From positions 41,001-105,000 of the forward strand of contig JBAMDO010000043.1 in NCBI GenBank assembly GCA_037074765.1: 64,000 nt of DNA, read 5' to 3'. The translations under genes and the position numbers were made by a program. The notes under the pieces are model-generated. The model searched no databases. It saw only the letters and a program-made list of their open reading frames with translations, and had not been told where the DNA came from. Shown here piece after piece: positions 11,501-24,800 of this stretch (position 1 is its first letter; each line of letters begins with the position of its first letter). The stretch is from Mansonella perstans. Taxonomy: Eukaryota; Nematoda; Chromadorea; Rhabditida; Onchocercidae.

Positions 11501-13417
11501 CTAATCTTTTGCACATATTATTTTCAGAATTTCAATAATTTTTTCATTTTCATATTTCGATTATAATTATATCCTTCAATGCTATTTACGTTCTGTCTCA
11601 TCCAACAATTCACTTCTTTTGCCTAACAAGATTGGAAGATTATTGCTCCACTCAACTTCAGTTCATTTTATACTGGAAATAACATCCTGATGATCGGCAA
11701 ATGTGAAGAAGTATACCATCATGCCAACAAAATCATTACTGTAACGCCTAAAGACGTTCCTAGTTGTGAAGTTGATACCGTAAAGATTCATCGTTGGATA
11801 ACCATGCACTGCATTTTCATTTGATTGATTTTGATCGCCTCCTACAGAATATTTGAAATTTGATTACTTTGAAATTTGAAACTCTAAATAATTGCGGTGA
11901 AATATTGAGTGTCTGCAAGAAATTACCAAGAATGGTCAGATTCATGTCTTCAAAGAAATGATAAGCTGTGGTCTGTCTTTAGTACTTATCGATGAAATAC
12001 TAACCGAAAGAGCTTCATAAAATGGTTTTGAAGAAAGATATACACATTTTAAAATCCATTGCCAGTTAAAGGCATACGTAATCCTCGTTCTGCTTCTTGT
12101 TCCATGGCAATAAACTTATCAGGTCGTACCATGGAACCTCCACCGACGCTTTCACCGAAAAGTACTATCTGAATTTATAAAGACAGATCTCTTTCGCGAT
12201 TATTATTCATGATCCATATTCCAATATTGGAAAAGTTGGTAACTGCCAAGTGAAGGAAGCAAAAAATAAATTTTTTATACCACTCATCTGGCAATATTAA
12301 GCATTGAGAATAACCGTACATGGATCAGATGTCAAGTTGTAAAATCTTCGATAATATTCCCTCTCTGACCACGATTTTGAGAGTGGCGTTGAAAAGTCTG
12401 TACGAAAATCAGTTTTGAATTTCGTGTAGAAATTTGCAGTACACGCTGCTAGTGCTACCTGAAATCATTTTATGTTTTGTATAATAAAAATAAAAGCACC
12501 TATGCCAAAAAGATAGCATGCGCTTATATATGGACCACGATATCCATTTAGTGCAATAAAGGCTTTTGGATGAAATAAGCTTTACAGCATTTTTAGTGCC
12601 TTGAAAAATGCGATATTGGAGAATCGTACTAACTATGCGAAGACGAGTCATGGTAGTTGACAAGAGCTTAAAGCAAGAATTCTGCTTGCTAACAAAAATA
12701 ACAACTGAAAGATAAGGCTAATGATATCGCATTTATAGTTAAAAAATGCCATATGATCTAACAGAAAATAAAATTCGTTTGCTTGTTAATGTTGCCAATG
12801 CCGCTGAAAATCACACATCATCGGGCGAAACAAAAACAATCCCACAAACTTCAAGTAACAACTAGCTCGGTACAAAGAAATTTTGTGTTATCGCATTAAA
12901 AAATTGGATTGTTTAACTTCTGGAAAGCAGGAAACGTTTCCAATTAAAACTATTGTTATAAACTTATGAGAACAGAAAAGAAGATGAAGAGAAGAAAGAC
13001 GTTTCAATTTGAAGATGTGATGAAATTCAATTCGAATTAAAAGAGAACTTGAACAAAAAAGCAAAAAAGCATTGTAAAATGGAATGGATTGAACTTCGAT
13101 TTTGAGAGTCAGCATAGTTCAAGAAGGCTATTTTTTTAGGTGGAATTAATGTTTATAGTTGGATTTTCGTGAATAAGATAAAGTTTTTCAGCTTCTTTCA
13201 AGGACGACTGAATACCTGAATTCTCTTAGTTTTTGGATTACAAGAAATATATGATATATTATAAAAACATTAACTTAAAACAATCAGTAAATGTGGCCAT
13301 CACAACATGCTATATTTTTTATCTGGTGTAATTATTGGAAAACATACTACAACACATGTTGACGGTAGAATGGTTGGTTCGCTTGCAATCAGAGCACTTA
13401 GTTTCGAAAAAAATTTG
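8570..13417 (-). CDS. Patched-related (PTR) family transmembrane protein, partial or degenerate model
   Basis: PTR proteins are patched/Dispatched-like membrane proteins with a sterol-sensing domain, expanded in nematodes and linked to cuticle and membrane trafficking. Exons seen, 5' to 3': 13348-13417 (FFSKLSALIASEPTIL); 12315-12458 (the TDFRTDFSTPLSKSWSE block, with FYNLTSDPC); 12078-12168 (VLFGESVGGGSMVRPDK); about 11936-11985; about 11663-11841 (HGYPTMNLYGINFTTRNVF); 10445-10616 (sterol-sensing core, LAVSVDDAFLVLHKW then LGPSMTLTSITNIL); 10213-10387 (LTFDWIFQILAF); about 9832-10059 (second half starts, TPQKTLRSDSFL); about 9360-9620; about 8770-9040 (MLVYDYDCILFDIILSARET). The order matches PTR proteins throughout. 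Missing are a clear start, transmembrane helices 2-4 (10.6-11.6 kb) and the last membrane block. An in-frame TGA lies at 11663-11665, and frames shift near 9.4 and 11.95 kb. It could be a pseudogene or a gene with exons I failed to see. Confidence 0.7.
10445..10616 (-). other. Sterol-sensing-domain exon of the PTR gene
   Basis: The exon is bounded by an ATTTTAG acceptor and a GTAAGTG donor, and is open throughout. It encodes a hydrophobic helix leading into the paired-aspartate motif VDDAF, then LHKW and the LGPSMTLTSITNILCF segment. Patched, Dispatched and PTR proteins carry a GxxxDD-type motif on this helix, which is thought to matter for proton-coupled transport. The Asp pair is retained here, with Ser in place of the usual Gly before Val. 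This is the strongest single piece of evidence for the family call. Confidence 0.85.
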
Positions 13418-16400
13418 CTGTGAAGCCCGATGATTATTAGAAATAGTTTGATCAGACAGATTCTAGAATCTCGGAGAGCAATTGTTAGTTGAATCTCACC
13501 AGGAACGTTTTCCTTGTATCTTATTCTGACGTCCATTCGTCAATACGTTTATGCGAATGGATATATTGATGAATGTTATGCAGTGACATGAAGATAATAC
13601 AAGAGAGTAACATCGAATTCCTGCAGATGTATTATTTGGACAAAAGAGGGATTTAAGGAAGTTTGAAGGTCAGTTACTTCACTAGCGTCTTGCAATTCAC
13701 ACCTATAGCAGCTAATCACACTGCAAAATATACGCTGTGCGTTCTAAAATTTGCTTCGGTTTTTTATCTTTTAGCTAAAATAATTAATAACTCTGCTGCA
13801 GACAAAACAAATATGACCATTGAAGATAGATTTATAAAATTAACGCATTCCAATAAAATCTTTCAAATTTAAGACGAATGCTGGAGCAATTTCGACAAGT
13901 GAATAAGTAAATTTAAGTGAGATAGTTAAAAAAAGTTTTGATGAATAATTACAAATGGCGAAGTTTAAGACTCTTTACAATGTATAGCAAACTAGAAAAA
14001 TAATGAAGCGAAGTTGAAACATGCAGAAAAGCGGAGAAACAAAGATATATTAGCTCAAAAAGTTGTTTTTTAAATAGACATTAATCTTGATCAGTTCTTA
14101 TTAATTTCAGAAAGAGATGAAAATGGCAATTTGCATTAGTTTATTTACCCTGTCCCATCTTTTTCAATGGTTTTTTTTATTTTTGTTTGAACTTGCTTTC
14201 CGTCTTGATTTATAATATCATTGCAAGAAAGGGCGAACTTAGAAATACACTCCGCTGATTTTTTGACTCCTTCCACTTATAGTATGAATTTAAGTGCATG
14301 AATTAACAAATCACTGGTATCGCAGATGTAAATTATTTCTGCTTATACCAAATTATTCGTGACAGCAAGAGATTGAAATGAAAATTCCTTTCTTTTCAGT
14401 TTTTGCTATCAGAATCACATTATCGTCGTTAATTTCTTCAATACTGTAAGTGTCAGCTGTTCAAACTCTTATTCCTATACGTTTTTCTACAACTGTAAAC
14501 AACGACCCAGATCGTTATTCATTCAGGGATTGGCTGTAATCATTTCGAATTAGTTTAGTTGAAAATTTTATCCCTGTCGAGCTTTGATGATTTTTTTGAT
14601 CTTGTTGCCGCCAATTTCCAATAACAGTAAATAAAATTTATGAAACATATAAATTCTTTCGATCCTATCAAAGCAAAAAAGTCGGTTCTAAGACAAATTA
14701 TCTAATCCATTTTATTTTTAAAATTAAAATTAGATGTTTGGGTCATTTGGATTGTTTTCAGTGGTTTTTTTTTTAAAGATTTTTTTTCAATATTATTATT
14801 ATTATGGTTTTTTGCCTTCTTGGCCTTTTAGTTTATTTGGAATTTTTTATTTACGATGAAAAGGTTTTTAAACCTTTTTTAATTTTGTTTGGTATGTTGA
14901 TCCACGAGAGATCAGAACGAAGTTGAGTATTATACTGAAAGTTCAAATCAAAAGAAAAATTAATGTATTGCAGGAGTTGATGGCTTTACAGCAGTGAAAA
15001 AAACGTTTCAAAGTAGTTGAGGATCCTACTCTCTCTTTCACAAGCTTTAAAAATAATCTTATCCAAAAGATTTATTAATGTAGCACTGCAAATGTTCTCA
15101 TGCACCTATCGGATCTCTACCTCTCCAACATCGTTGGCAAGGAAAAGGAAGATGAGTTATGTCGATAAAGCTTTGCAGAGATAATAAAGCTAATATCTTC
15201 CTAACATTTACATGTTTCTTATAAATATGGAAGTTTTTAATGTCGCCAGTCTTATCGGCAAAAACTTTTCATTTCTGTATATAGTTGAGAGGAATCCAGA
15301 TTTTTATTGTTTGATGCTTAAGTGTGAAATCCAAGAAAAACCGCTTTTTCCACTTCATTAAAAGTTAGGTATGTTTCTTTGTTTTTGTAATCTTTGCGTT
15401 CAGAGTACACGCGCGACTGCAAGCAAATCAATGAATAGAAAGAAATTCAAGATTTACGAAATTTTCTGGAAAACTTATGCATTTTTCTCCGATTCACTTA
15501 TTTGAAGTGAATGAGAGCCACTATTCATAATCACCCATTGTTGACGACGAGTTTTCAAACGAACAAAATCAAACTTCAGAAGTTGCCTCGCACACTTGAG
15601 AAAGCAGTAAATCAATTTGTTTCTCGAAAAGTCTCACGGGTTTCCTTCTTCTTCGTTTTTCATTTTTCTGGAATGTACTCTTGTTATGTTTAAATCTCGC
15701 AATTTGAATATTATAGACAACCGCTAATAGAAAATAGACTAGAATATAGACTAGTAATGTACTGCGGATTTAAGAGTTATGTGGATTTTTTTCTAATTCT
15801 GTTGTATTTGAAACAGATTGTATATTTTAAGAGCTAATTATGAACTTCAGATGCAGCTGATTAATTCAGTTTTTGGGTATTGCGAAAGATGAATCGTCCT
15901 TAACATATAAATTAAACTATGTTTTTCTTTACAAGAAAATTTTCTGATTGTTAAAAAATGTATCGAGCTTTTTCGGAAAGATTTTACTAATTTCTCCTGT
16001 TTTTTTTTTTTTTTTGCCGTAGTATCTTCGTGTTTACTTAATATTATTTATATCGTCAAGGTTGCGACTTATCATATGTTTACATCATTGATTAGTTCTA
16101 TTCCTTGCTTATTTTTACACAAAAACTAAGTGAAGCCGTTCCAATTCATTTTGTGAATCTTTCTCCTTTTAGTCTTTTGAATCCAACAGTGTAACTTTCG
16201 TAAATTTTCAGCACTTCAGAGCTCGTTAAAGTTGCATGCTATGCTAATTATGTTTCAGTTTACATTACGAGAGACCGTTTTTTGTTATTAAGGAAAAATC
16301 AGTCACTTTTAAAGATTACGGTAGCTGTTTTTTTTTCATAGATTTATCTTAAGCAACATCACTTGTACAACTTGATTTGTTTTACTTGAACCGGTTGTGC

Positions 16401-17365
16401 GAGATCCGTTCCTTAGCTGTGATCCACATGAACTCCATTTTTCTTATGATGTTGGAAACACATACTGACATAACGCAGTTAGTGATAGCTTGAAATGCGA
16501 TTTGATTGTTAAAATTGAAAGAATAATTGGAATTCTATTCGTACGATATAACGAATTTATGAAAATGCAACAATATGACATGTTGATAGCTTGTTGATTG
16601 ATATATTGCAGACATACATAGCAGCATGTTAATTTTTTTTAAAAGCAATTTTAAGTATGCATATTTGTTAGCAACACTAACTGCACTTGAAAACATTACC
16701 AATGTGACAAACAATTGCTATTTATTATCTGGTTCATGTATTTCAATAAAAAATTTTTTTACATGTAGCACTCATGTGCAGTTCTTGTAGCATACGTTTG
16801 TCGAAAAAGTGAAAAGACAATCACGACGAAGTTTATCAAAACAGGAACATTTCTCAAATATCATCATTTTCCTGAAAGGCTCGCCATAAATTGGGTTTGA
16901 ATTCAGATTATAAATGACAAAAGTAATGTTGAAAAACAACTATAAGCATGAAACTTTTATTTATCAAATTTTTGAACGATATTTGGTATAGTCCATACTA
17001 GTTTCGAGGTTTACGTATTACTGCACATTTCTCAGTATAGAAGTAGCTTGCTAACAGCATATCTGAAAAGCAAATCTTGAAGTTATTGAAAATTAAACCG
17101 TATTGCTATGTACGAAGGCGAATACAATCAGTTGATGTATCTGGGAAGTGAATTCATGAATTCTGTTTTCATGAAGAAAATAAAAGGCTCCTAAATTTTT
17201 GTCCCAGGTTATGTCTATTTTCAAAAATGCCTTCGTTGAATAAGGTTCTGAAAACACTCGCCTTCACCATATTAGTTTTGAAGGCTACTAAAACAGAACA
17301 GCAGTGGGTTTGATTTAGAGACTGTAAGTGTAACCAAAGAGATTCAGCATTAACAGCAGTCAGTT
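13418..17365. other. AT-rich spacer, no gene seen
   Basis: The first coding exon of the PTR gene should lie just upstream of 13417 on the minus strand, because the 13348-13417 exon opens at a CACAG acceptor in phase 2. I could not identify it. Otherwise I see only homopolymer T/A runs and non-coding frames. Confidence 0.4.
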
Positions 17366-17476
17366 TCACATTGATTTTTCAACATAACGTCTGATACGCC
17401 AGTTGCATGAATATCTACAGGAGACGCCTAGTATACTTAATAATAGCAGTAGCGCTGACAACGTCAAGAATAACGA
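17366..17476 (-). CDS. Possible terminal exon of a small secreted peptide
   Basis: Following a GATTTAG acceptor-like site, the minus strand encodes 36 residues and a stop. A strong signal-peptide-like run (LFLTLSALLLLLSILGVSC) is followed by a short basic tail RYSCNWRIRRYVEKSM. There is no ATG at the start, so a 5' exon or SL-type leader would be needed. Near 17585-17600 the minus strand has an ATG and a GTAAG donor, but its short frame closes with TGA. The length and the missing start make this weak. It could be chance hydrophobic translation. Confidence 0.2.
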   Translation of the reverse strand, partial: SLFLTLSALLLLLSILGVSCRYSCNWRIRRYVEKSM

Positions 17477-18275
17477 CTAAATCCATCGTTGGAAAGGAAG
17501 ATTATTTACAAAAAGGAATGATGTCACTGACTGTGGGTAATGATTGATCAGAAGAAAAAGAAAAAAGAAACTTACCGCTTCAAAATAATAGTTTCATGAC
17601 CTGATCTTGATCCTGAAACAAACAAAAATATGTGCAAAAACTTCTTTAGAAAAAATACCCATTTTTAAGAGTTCTTGAAAACAATATGCTTGCCGATATT
17701 GTAAAAAGGTTATTCAATCAAATAAAAAAATTCAAGATTTTGAAAAGACCATTAGATGTCTTAGAAACTTAAGGATCAAAAATTGATGGAAATGAAAAGA
17801 CGCTTCTAGAGTCCCATATTCAATAACCGAAAAATTCAATGGAGTAATTTGTTTGTTATATAAATGAAGTTTGTTATAAACTTTAATTTCTGTGATTTTT
17901 GCAACCGGTTTTTTTAGCCTGAATACTTGGCATGGCAAGTTTTTAAAAACCCATTAGTGCATTTATTGATAGCTTCACTACAGCTGACTTTTAGCTAAGA
18001 AATACGTAATAAAAAAAATTACTTTCTCCTCCTTCTTTTCTTTTTCTTCGGACTCTTCTGAAAAAAAAGTCTTTTTTCAGCATTGGCAACAAATATCTCA
18101 GCTTTGCATTCATTTATTTTAATCTGTTTGGTTGAAATTCACAATAAAAATCGAGCGTTTTTTGATCGTAAAGTACTTTAACATACTTTCCTGATTTTGT
18201 AAACAAAAAGAGACGAGACATTAAGTGTAATTAAAAAAAGAATAATATTTAATATACTTTAGGAAAAATGGAATA

Positions 18276-18896
18276 CTAACTTTTGTGCTCCTCATTATGT
18301 TCTTTGTCATGCTGTTCAATCTGATCTGATCCCTTGTGTTCTTCATTTCCGTGATGATGACAAAAACAGTGACAGTGTTCACGACCCTTTTTTTGGTGAT
18401 CCTTATGTTCCTGACCTTGATCATGGCTTTCTTTGTGTTTCGGACAGTGACAGTGGCATCGACAATCCTGATGATTATGTTCATCACTATCTGAATGATT
18501 CCCTAGATGTTCAATGGTACCTTTCTGAGCACGAATTTCTGTGTCATTTCCATGAAAATGCTCGTGTTGATGTTCATGGCCTTCCGTGTCATTTTCATGG
18601 CATTTACAGTAATAAGACGTTTTCTTATCGTGGCGATGTTCCTCGTCACTGTGTTCGTTGCTATGATTTTCATGACTTCCAGAACAGTTCCGATGTTCAT
18701 GTTTCTCATGACTGGAATCATTTTGCTGTTCATGGCTATGTTCTTGATGCTCATCGTGATTTACATCTGTCTGATTTTTATGGTCTTCTTGTTGCGCATC
18801 ATTTCGTTTTATTCGCATTGCTCGTATATCATTCAAAGCGAAGCAGGTTAAAATCACAGCCAAAATAAAAACCATTTGTAGTCTCTGGGTCGTCAT
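18276..18896 (-). CDS. Secreted histidine/cysteine-rich protein, 206 residues
   Basis: A single uninterrupted exon runs from ATG at 18896 to TAG at 18276. Residues 1-26 form a classical signal peptide (hydrophobic core VFILAVILTCFAL, likely cleavage near IRA/M), followed by a basic MRIKR. The mature part is very rich in His, Glu, Asp and Asn, with HEH, HQHEHFH and EEHRH runs, several N-x-S/T sequons (NQT, NCS, NHS, NDT twice), and three Cys/His clusters: CKCHEN near the middle, CRCHCHCPKH near 145, and HCHCFCHHH near 174. These are plausible metal or haem ligands. No globular domain is evident. A possible AATAAA lies at 18113-18118 on the minus strand. I do not recognise a named family. Extracellular metal binding is inferred from composition alone. 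Confidence 0.75.
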   Translation of the reverse strand: MTTQRLQMVFILAVILTCFALNDIRAMRIKRNDAQQEDHKNQTDVNHDEHQEHSHEQQNDSSHEKHEHRNCSGSHENHSNEHSDEEHRHDKKTSYYCKCHENDTEGHEHQHEHFHGNDTEIRAQKGTIEHLGNHSDSDEHNHQDCRCHCHCPKHKESHDQGQEHKDHQKKGREHCHCFCHHHGNEEHKGSDQIEQHDKEHNEEHKS

Positions 18897-21800
18897 CCTT
18901 AATAAATAAGATTACTAATTTTGAGCTTTATTTCAGAAGTTGCTTTCACTCTGAACGCTTCAATTTTTAATAATTTAAATAAGGAAGCAATTCAAAACTG
19001 ATTGAACACAGTTGCGATTGGATTAACAAGAATTAAAAACGTTAATGCAAAAATGCAATGAACTTGATACATCGAGTGATAAATGGATAAGGTACTTCAG
19101 GTTCTGTTAAATTAGGTTCATTTTGCGAATTGAGGCTCCAAATTCAACTATTTAATTTCATCTTCCTCAGTATAGCTCCTAACAGAAACTATTGCAGACT
19201 TTGAGCACTTGCAACTCAAAACTTCAGTATATGTTCCTGATCTTCTCAATTTACCAACAGTTAGTATGAAAAAGATGTGATGGAAAATTTTATTCACAGT
19301 TGAAAATCTCAGCATCTGAAGCTAAGAGTTTGGAAAAAGGCTTGCAAATGCTTTGAAGCTTTTCGTGTTTGTAACAGCATTACAAAAACTTTTTTTTGGC
19401 TAATATTATGCTAAAGTCATCAATGGGGGAACATAATGGGAAACCATCTCGAAATTATATTTGGTTAGCACGCTTTACATTTTGTATCTGTACTTCAAAA
19501 AATAAAACCATGTCTGTTTTTTTCAGATAAAAACTGAGGAATTGTCAGGCAAATATCGAAAATTTTGCTTCAGATAAAACTATAGAACGAGTCTGGTATA
19601 ATCAATAGCTTTTTGATGTTCAGAAATATATTAAATAACTTAAAATCGAATTTTATTACGAACACTACCGAAAACCATTCAACAACTGTTAAAGCTAGCG
19701 ATTGTGACGCTGTTAAGTAATTTTTATATTATCGTCATGGCAATTTGCAACTTATACTATGTGCTACTACGGAAGCGAATCATCTCCTTCCCGATAGGAT
19801 GAAAAAGTTATTGCACTACGACATTTCATATTATTTCCTAATATAGCATCTTTTGAGTTTTGAAATAACACATTCAGTAATATATTACAATATCTTAAAG
19901 ATAGGAAAGAGTATACTGAGATATTCATACTTTTCCACCAAGAAGTATCTAGCTCCATATTGCTTGAAAGATAAGATACCGAAGATTACACTTCTACTGT
20001 TCCGAAATGACATCATGCTATGTCAAGCAAGAAAGTTTTTTGCAATGCTTCTCGCTTTAGCTCCAGCGCAACATTTGTAAGCGATAATGAGAGTAAAGCT
20101 CCAGAATATTTTTAGCTGAAAGAAAAAGTAGGGTGTAAAAAGATTGAGGAAAACCGATCCTGAGATTTGTTGATCGAAAACAGATCTTCACTAAAAAAAG
20201 TTTAAACTAATTTTTCCTGCATGATTACGTTATTGAATGGCAAGTTTTTTCCTGGTAAATTTTTACAGTGTCCTGCAGCTAAATACTGTTTCCCACACAA
20301 AAAGTAGTCAAGCGCTAAAAGCCAAATTATCCGGATCTTAGATAAGTTAACAAAAGCGAAGCAAGAAAGGATCATCGTTTTAAATGCAGATTATTGAAAT
20401 ATCTATTGGAGTTTTGAAACAAAAATGAGTCACCGATGACTCACGCTAAAATATATGTTCTTCGAGCGGAAAAGTAGGCAATATACATCTGTTTAAAAAA
20501 CTCTACATTTTTATTTGCAAGAACGAATATTGCATTCATACATTCAGTCCAACACAAAATCATTACCGAATTCATTGCATGCTGAGCTTAGTGGAATATT
20601 GTGAGTTCAGCTAGATTAGATCTCTCTCCTTACATAATCATTTTAAATGGTTATGCACTATTCTGGAGTCTAATTCGAAGCTGAATCCTTCACTGAAATG
20701 TTGCCAGACTTTCTTTTTCAGTTAGAGTTCTAATTTAACTTTATTTCTCATCTTTTTCAAGTGACGATTTTCGCAAATATTGCAATAAATAGGCAGAATA
20801 AATTTTTTGCTTAATAAAAAACCTCGTAGTTAGTAACGAAAAGAAATTGAACGGTCCAGTTTTCTGTACGGAAAATAATAATTCTCATTTCCAGAATCAC
20901 TTGTCAATATTTGACGTGTCTTCTGCAATGCTACCTGCATCATGGTTTATTACAATCTCGGATGATATCCTGTTCACTACAACTTTCGAGACAGCAAAGT
21001 TTTCTCTGGGCTATATATGCATATTTTCGTCAACCAGGTGAAATTTTTGAGTGCAAAAGGACAATAAACATGTACGAAGCTTAGACATAAGGTGGGTAAC
21101 GTTCTCAACAATAAAACACATTGTGGGACTACTCAGATTTTGTTGCTGTTATTTTGAGCTTACTCGCATGGTAGAAGTGAAGGTTCGTATATTATGTTCG
21201 CCCATAAAAAGAAATACAAAGGTTCTGACACAAAAACTACAACTTTGATGGTCAGTGTATCAGCATTTCATAAAATTTTAGGAAAAAGAAAAGTTAGGAT
21301 TTGGTAAAGCAAAGACAAAATCATATTTTGCAACCTTAAATAATTTCTAAGCAACTTAATTTGAATTCGATTCAGCAGTGACTTATAAAGTTCAGAAAGA
21401 AAAGGAGAAAATTACATCAATCAACAATCTCAATCTCTTTAATGGCACTGATTTAACAGTTAGTGTCTCTCACAATATTCATGTTTGGTGCATTAAGCAC
21501 TGATAGGATTAGATAAAATGATTACACTTATTAGGAATCTTTTATCTAATAGCCTGCTTATCAGTAACCGAATCAAAACACATGTCCAAATCTAACCACT
21601 GAGATTGACAGGCAAAGAGACGCTGTCCAACCCTATTCCGCACCAAGCTCTTCGAGGCCTGCTATGCATGGGCTGTTCTGTTAGAAGTGCACTGCAAATA
21701 CAGTAGGAATGAAAGTAAAGATAAATTATAGAATAATACGAAAAAGTTTAGCTCCAATTAAATAGAAGTAATATGATTCGAATTGCGGTCCTCTATGCAT

Positions 21801-24800
21801 AGATCAAATTTCGATTACATGAGAAGGATTTAAAGAATCTTATCTCGGAATGAAGTGAGTGGTTGTTTAACAATTTACAGAAATTTATGCAGTAGTAAGA
21901 AAGAAGTCGGAGAAGATAAAATGAAAGAAAACCAAAGGTGAAAAGCAAGCTAATGCTCACCAAGTTAAAACTTAGGAATTTCAAGTTGGAGTGCAGTTCG
22001 TAACAGCTGTTCAAATAACATATGTACATCAAGTGGTTCGAAAATTTCGAAAAAGGCTGCGCTGAAATAGGGGAAGCGAAGATGCTGTTCAAGTCTGAGC
22101 GATCTGTCAGTAAGCTCTGTCTGTTACCACTTCATTTCTACAGCTATCGTTCTGAATGCTTTTAACAATGATAATAACGGCAGAACTAACACATATTCAG
22201 CGCAAGTTTGTCCATAGTCTGGCTTACATTGAACATAATTCATCTGCAACACTTCCTGTCTCAAATCAGTCTCATAGAAACCCTTTCACAATAAATGTAC
22301 ACAGTTGTACCATACAGAATTGTAAAATGAAGCAGACTGACAGCAATCATTAAATTCCACTCGTTTCGTAAAATTCTCATAATCAAACTTTACTTTCTAC
22401 GTATCATTTAGTTTAGTTACCTTTCAATATTTAATTGCAAATAAGAAAATTTATGGAAACTAACGCATTCATTTTTGAGGGCTATAGTTGAAATTCAAAG
22501 CTTACTACTTTCCAAAAGATTCCACTCTCTCAGTCTTTTGAACTACATGTTAGTCAGTTTTTTTCTTAGACTTTTTTCCTCTCGCAAAAATCTTGCGATT
22601 TCAGTTTAATCTTCAAATATGAAGATTATGCAGGAAGCTTGAAAGAATGCATAATTAGAGTTGCAAAAGCTTATTAACATTTATAGCAGCCATGATGTGC
22701 TACAGAATGCAACTGTAACTGGAGGTAATTAGTAAAGAATAAACTTCGAGCAAGAACAAACTGAATTGGGATGATGCAATAATCTGGTAAGACGAGTTGA
22801 AGCAGTGTGGTAGTGAAAGCTACGCAAAAGATGAAGATATTTCACAAATGAGGACGCCAAAACAGTTGTTTTTAAAGCAGTTCTAAGGTAATTCGCTTTC
22901 TTTAATTGATTTTTCTCACCTTGACTTGGCTTTCAGCCGACTCAATCACTGTCTAAGAATGAAAGTTAATTATCCTTTGGTTTATAAATGGTTTAAAAAG
23001 TAGAAAGACCAAGCAATACTTCAGAAAGTAGTTTGGTAAGAGCTTTCTGTCTTCCACAAGTAAGAGGATCCTAGAACAGGTAAAACTCAAACAGAAGCAA
23101 TTTTGAAATTCATTTGAACAAAGAAAAAGTAGCCCAAGTGATTCAAAATATCACTATTAGATATCAGGGAATCTGAATAGCTTTAATTAACTTCAACAAA
23201 ATAATAGGCCTATCGCTATTTAAATCCATCTTATATTTTCTTTTTTTGCAGAGTTTGTTGCAGAATCAGACTTTGAATAACTGAATCCCTTCAAAAGGGC
23301 GAATAACAAATAAAAGGCGAAAATGAAAGGCGAAACGCTGCATAAATTTTGAAATGTTTAGCAGTAAATACAATATTAGTTAAATGCTGAAGCTTAGCAA
23401 TTTACATATTCTCTGGTGAAGTTTATACAATACATTTTTAACGCTCCTTTCCTCTAAATGCTATTTTTTCATCTAACACTGTATTCGAAATGTATTTATT
23501 GTTTGTAAATTAAAATTAATTCTCGGTATCATTGTACATTAAATTATAGAAAAATCTAAAGAGTATTGGGAAAAATCAATATTAAAACATTGAAATATAT
23601 GTTTGATTCATCAAAAAGATCTTCCGACAACAATTTATAATTTAAAGCATGATGTCTGGATAAATCCATGTGACTGATCTATACAGTCACTTGAAAGAAA
23701 TCGATAGTAATTTCAACATCTTCATCAGTCTGTACTTGTGTTTCAACGAGGAAGAGTATTGAAGGATACTTCATTACTTTCTTTTTTTTTATGGAAGGTA
23801 CATAATTCTAAACATAGAATTATGCAGATAGTTAAAAAATCTTCCAGAAAAAAAATCATATTCTATGCTTCAATCTTTCTTGTTTGATTTTTTCTGATCT
23901 TTTTCTTATCAGGATTTGATTTCACGAATATTTTATTCGAAACAGTAACTTTTGTAGTAAGTGGAAAAGATCTTAAAATGTTGACGAAATGAGCACTCTT
24001 GTTTTCGAGGAGAAATTGCTACTCGGACTATATGCAACTGAAGCGTTGATCAGTTTGAAATCTGAAAATAGCAGTGAAAATGAACAACTTCAAATTTGAA
24101 TTAAATGTTAATAGTGGAGAATTGTCATAATATTATGAAATCAAATAACTGTTCAGGTTCAATGTGTCGACAACAGTAATTCAACTATACTGATTTTTTC
24201 TCTGACAGAATTGAAAGTCTTAAGAATGTCAAACAATGAGAGAATTTTAAACTATGGAGAGAATGTAAACAAAATGAATTATAGACGTGACAGATGAAAA
24301 TGGTTAGGTTGATTTTGTTACCATATGTGCCCAGCGACGAAAATGTCGTGTCCTCAGATATTCAGTGAGGGAGAACTGGTGCAGGATAAAGTATAGTTAA
24401 CAACCCATGATAATAACTAGAATTAAATAAATGTTTCCAGATTTTGTTGACGCCGTATTAAGGAAGGCAATATTTTGATCCTATAAGGCATGATCGTATA
24501 TAAGATAAAATGGTGCAATGGAATATAGTTGTTGTGATCATGTTGCTCTTAGCACTATTAAACTTTCTGAAAAAGATAATAAATATTATGACACTGTTTA
24601 TAAATGTCGTTTTATTTGTTATTAATGTTTGAAAAATTGGCGTAAAAATTCTCGATGCTAGTTCTGGAAACTGCGAAAAAAAAGGAGCAGTAGCTGAGGT
24701 GTGTAATCAGTAAGAGTAAAGTGGGCGGTAAAAGAAGTATGAAAATTAAGGAATGTGTTGCACGATTGTTTCGATATCTTGCACCCGGTACTCATCCTTG

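Noticed and set aside
12078..12168. GESVGG read at first as the catalytic elbow of a carboxylesterase
   Set aside because: Neighbouring exons (TDFRTDFSTPLSKSW before, MVRPDKF after) fit a patched-related protein, where a GGSM-type segment occurs at this position; no esterase core is present.
18507..18851. 114-codon plus-strand frame with many hydrophobic residues
   Set aside because: It is antisense to the His-rich gene; His codons (CAT/CAC) read as Met/Val on the other strand, giving a false membrane protein.
21793..22092. 99-codon minus frame rich in Leu/Phe/Ser
   Set aside because: It looks like an AT-rich low-complexity read with no domain or signal peptide.
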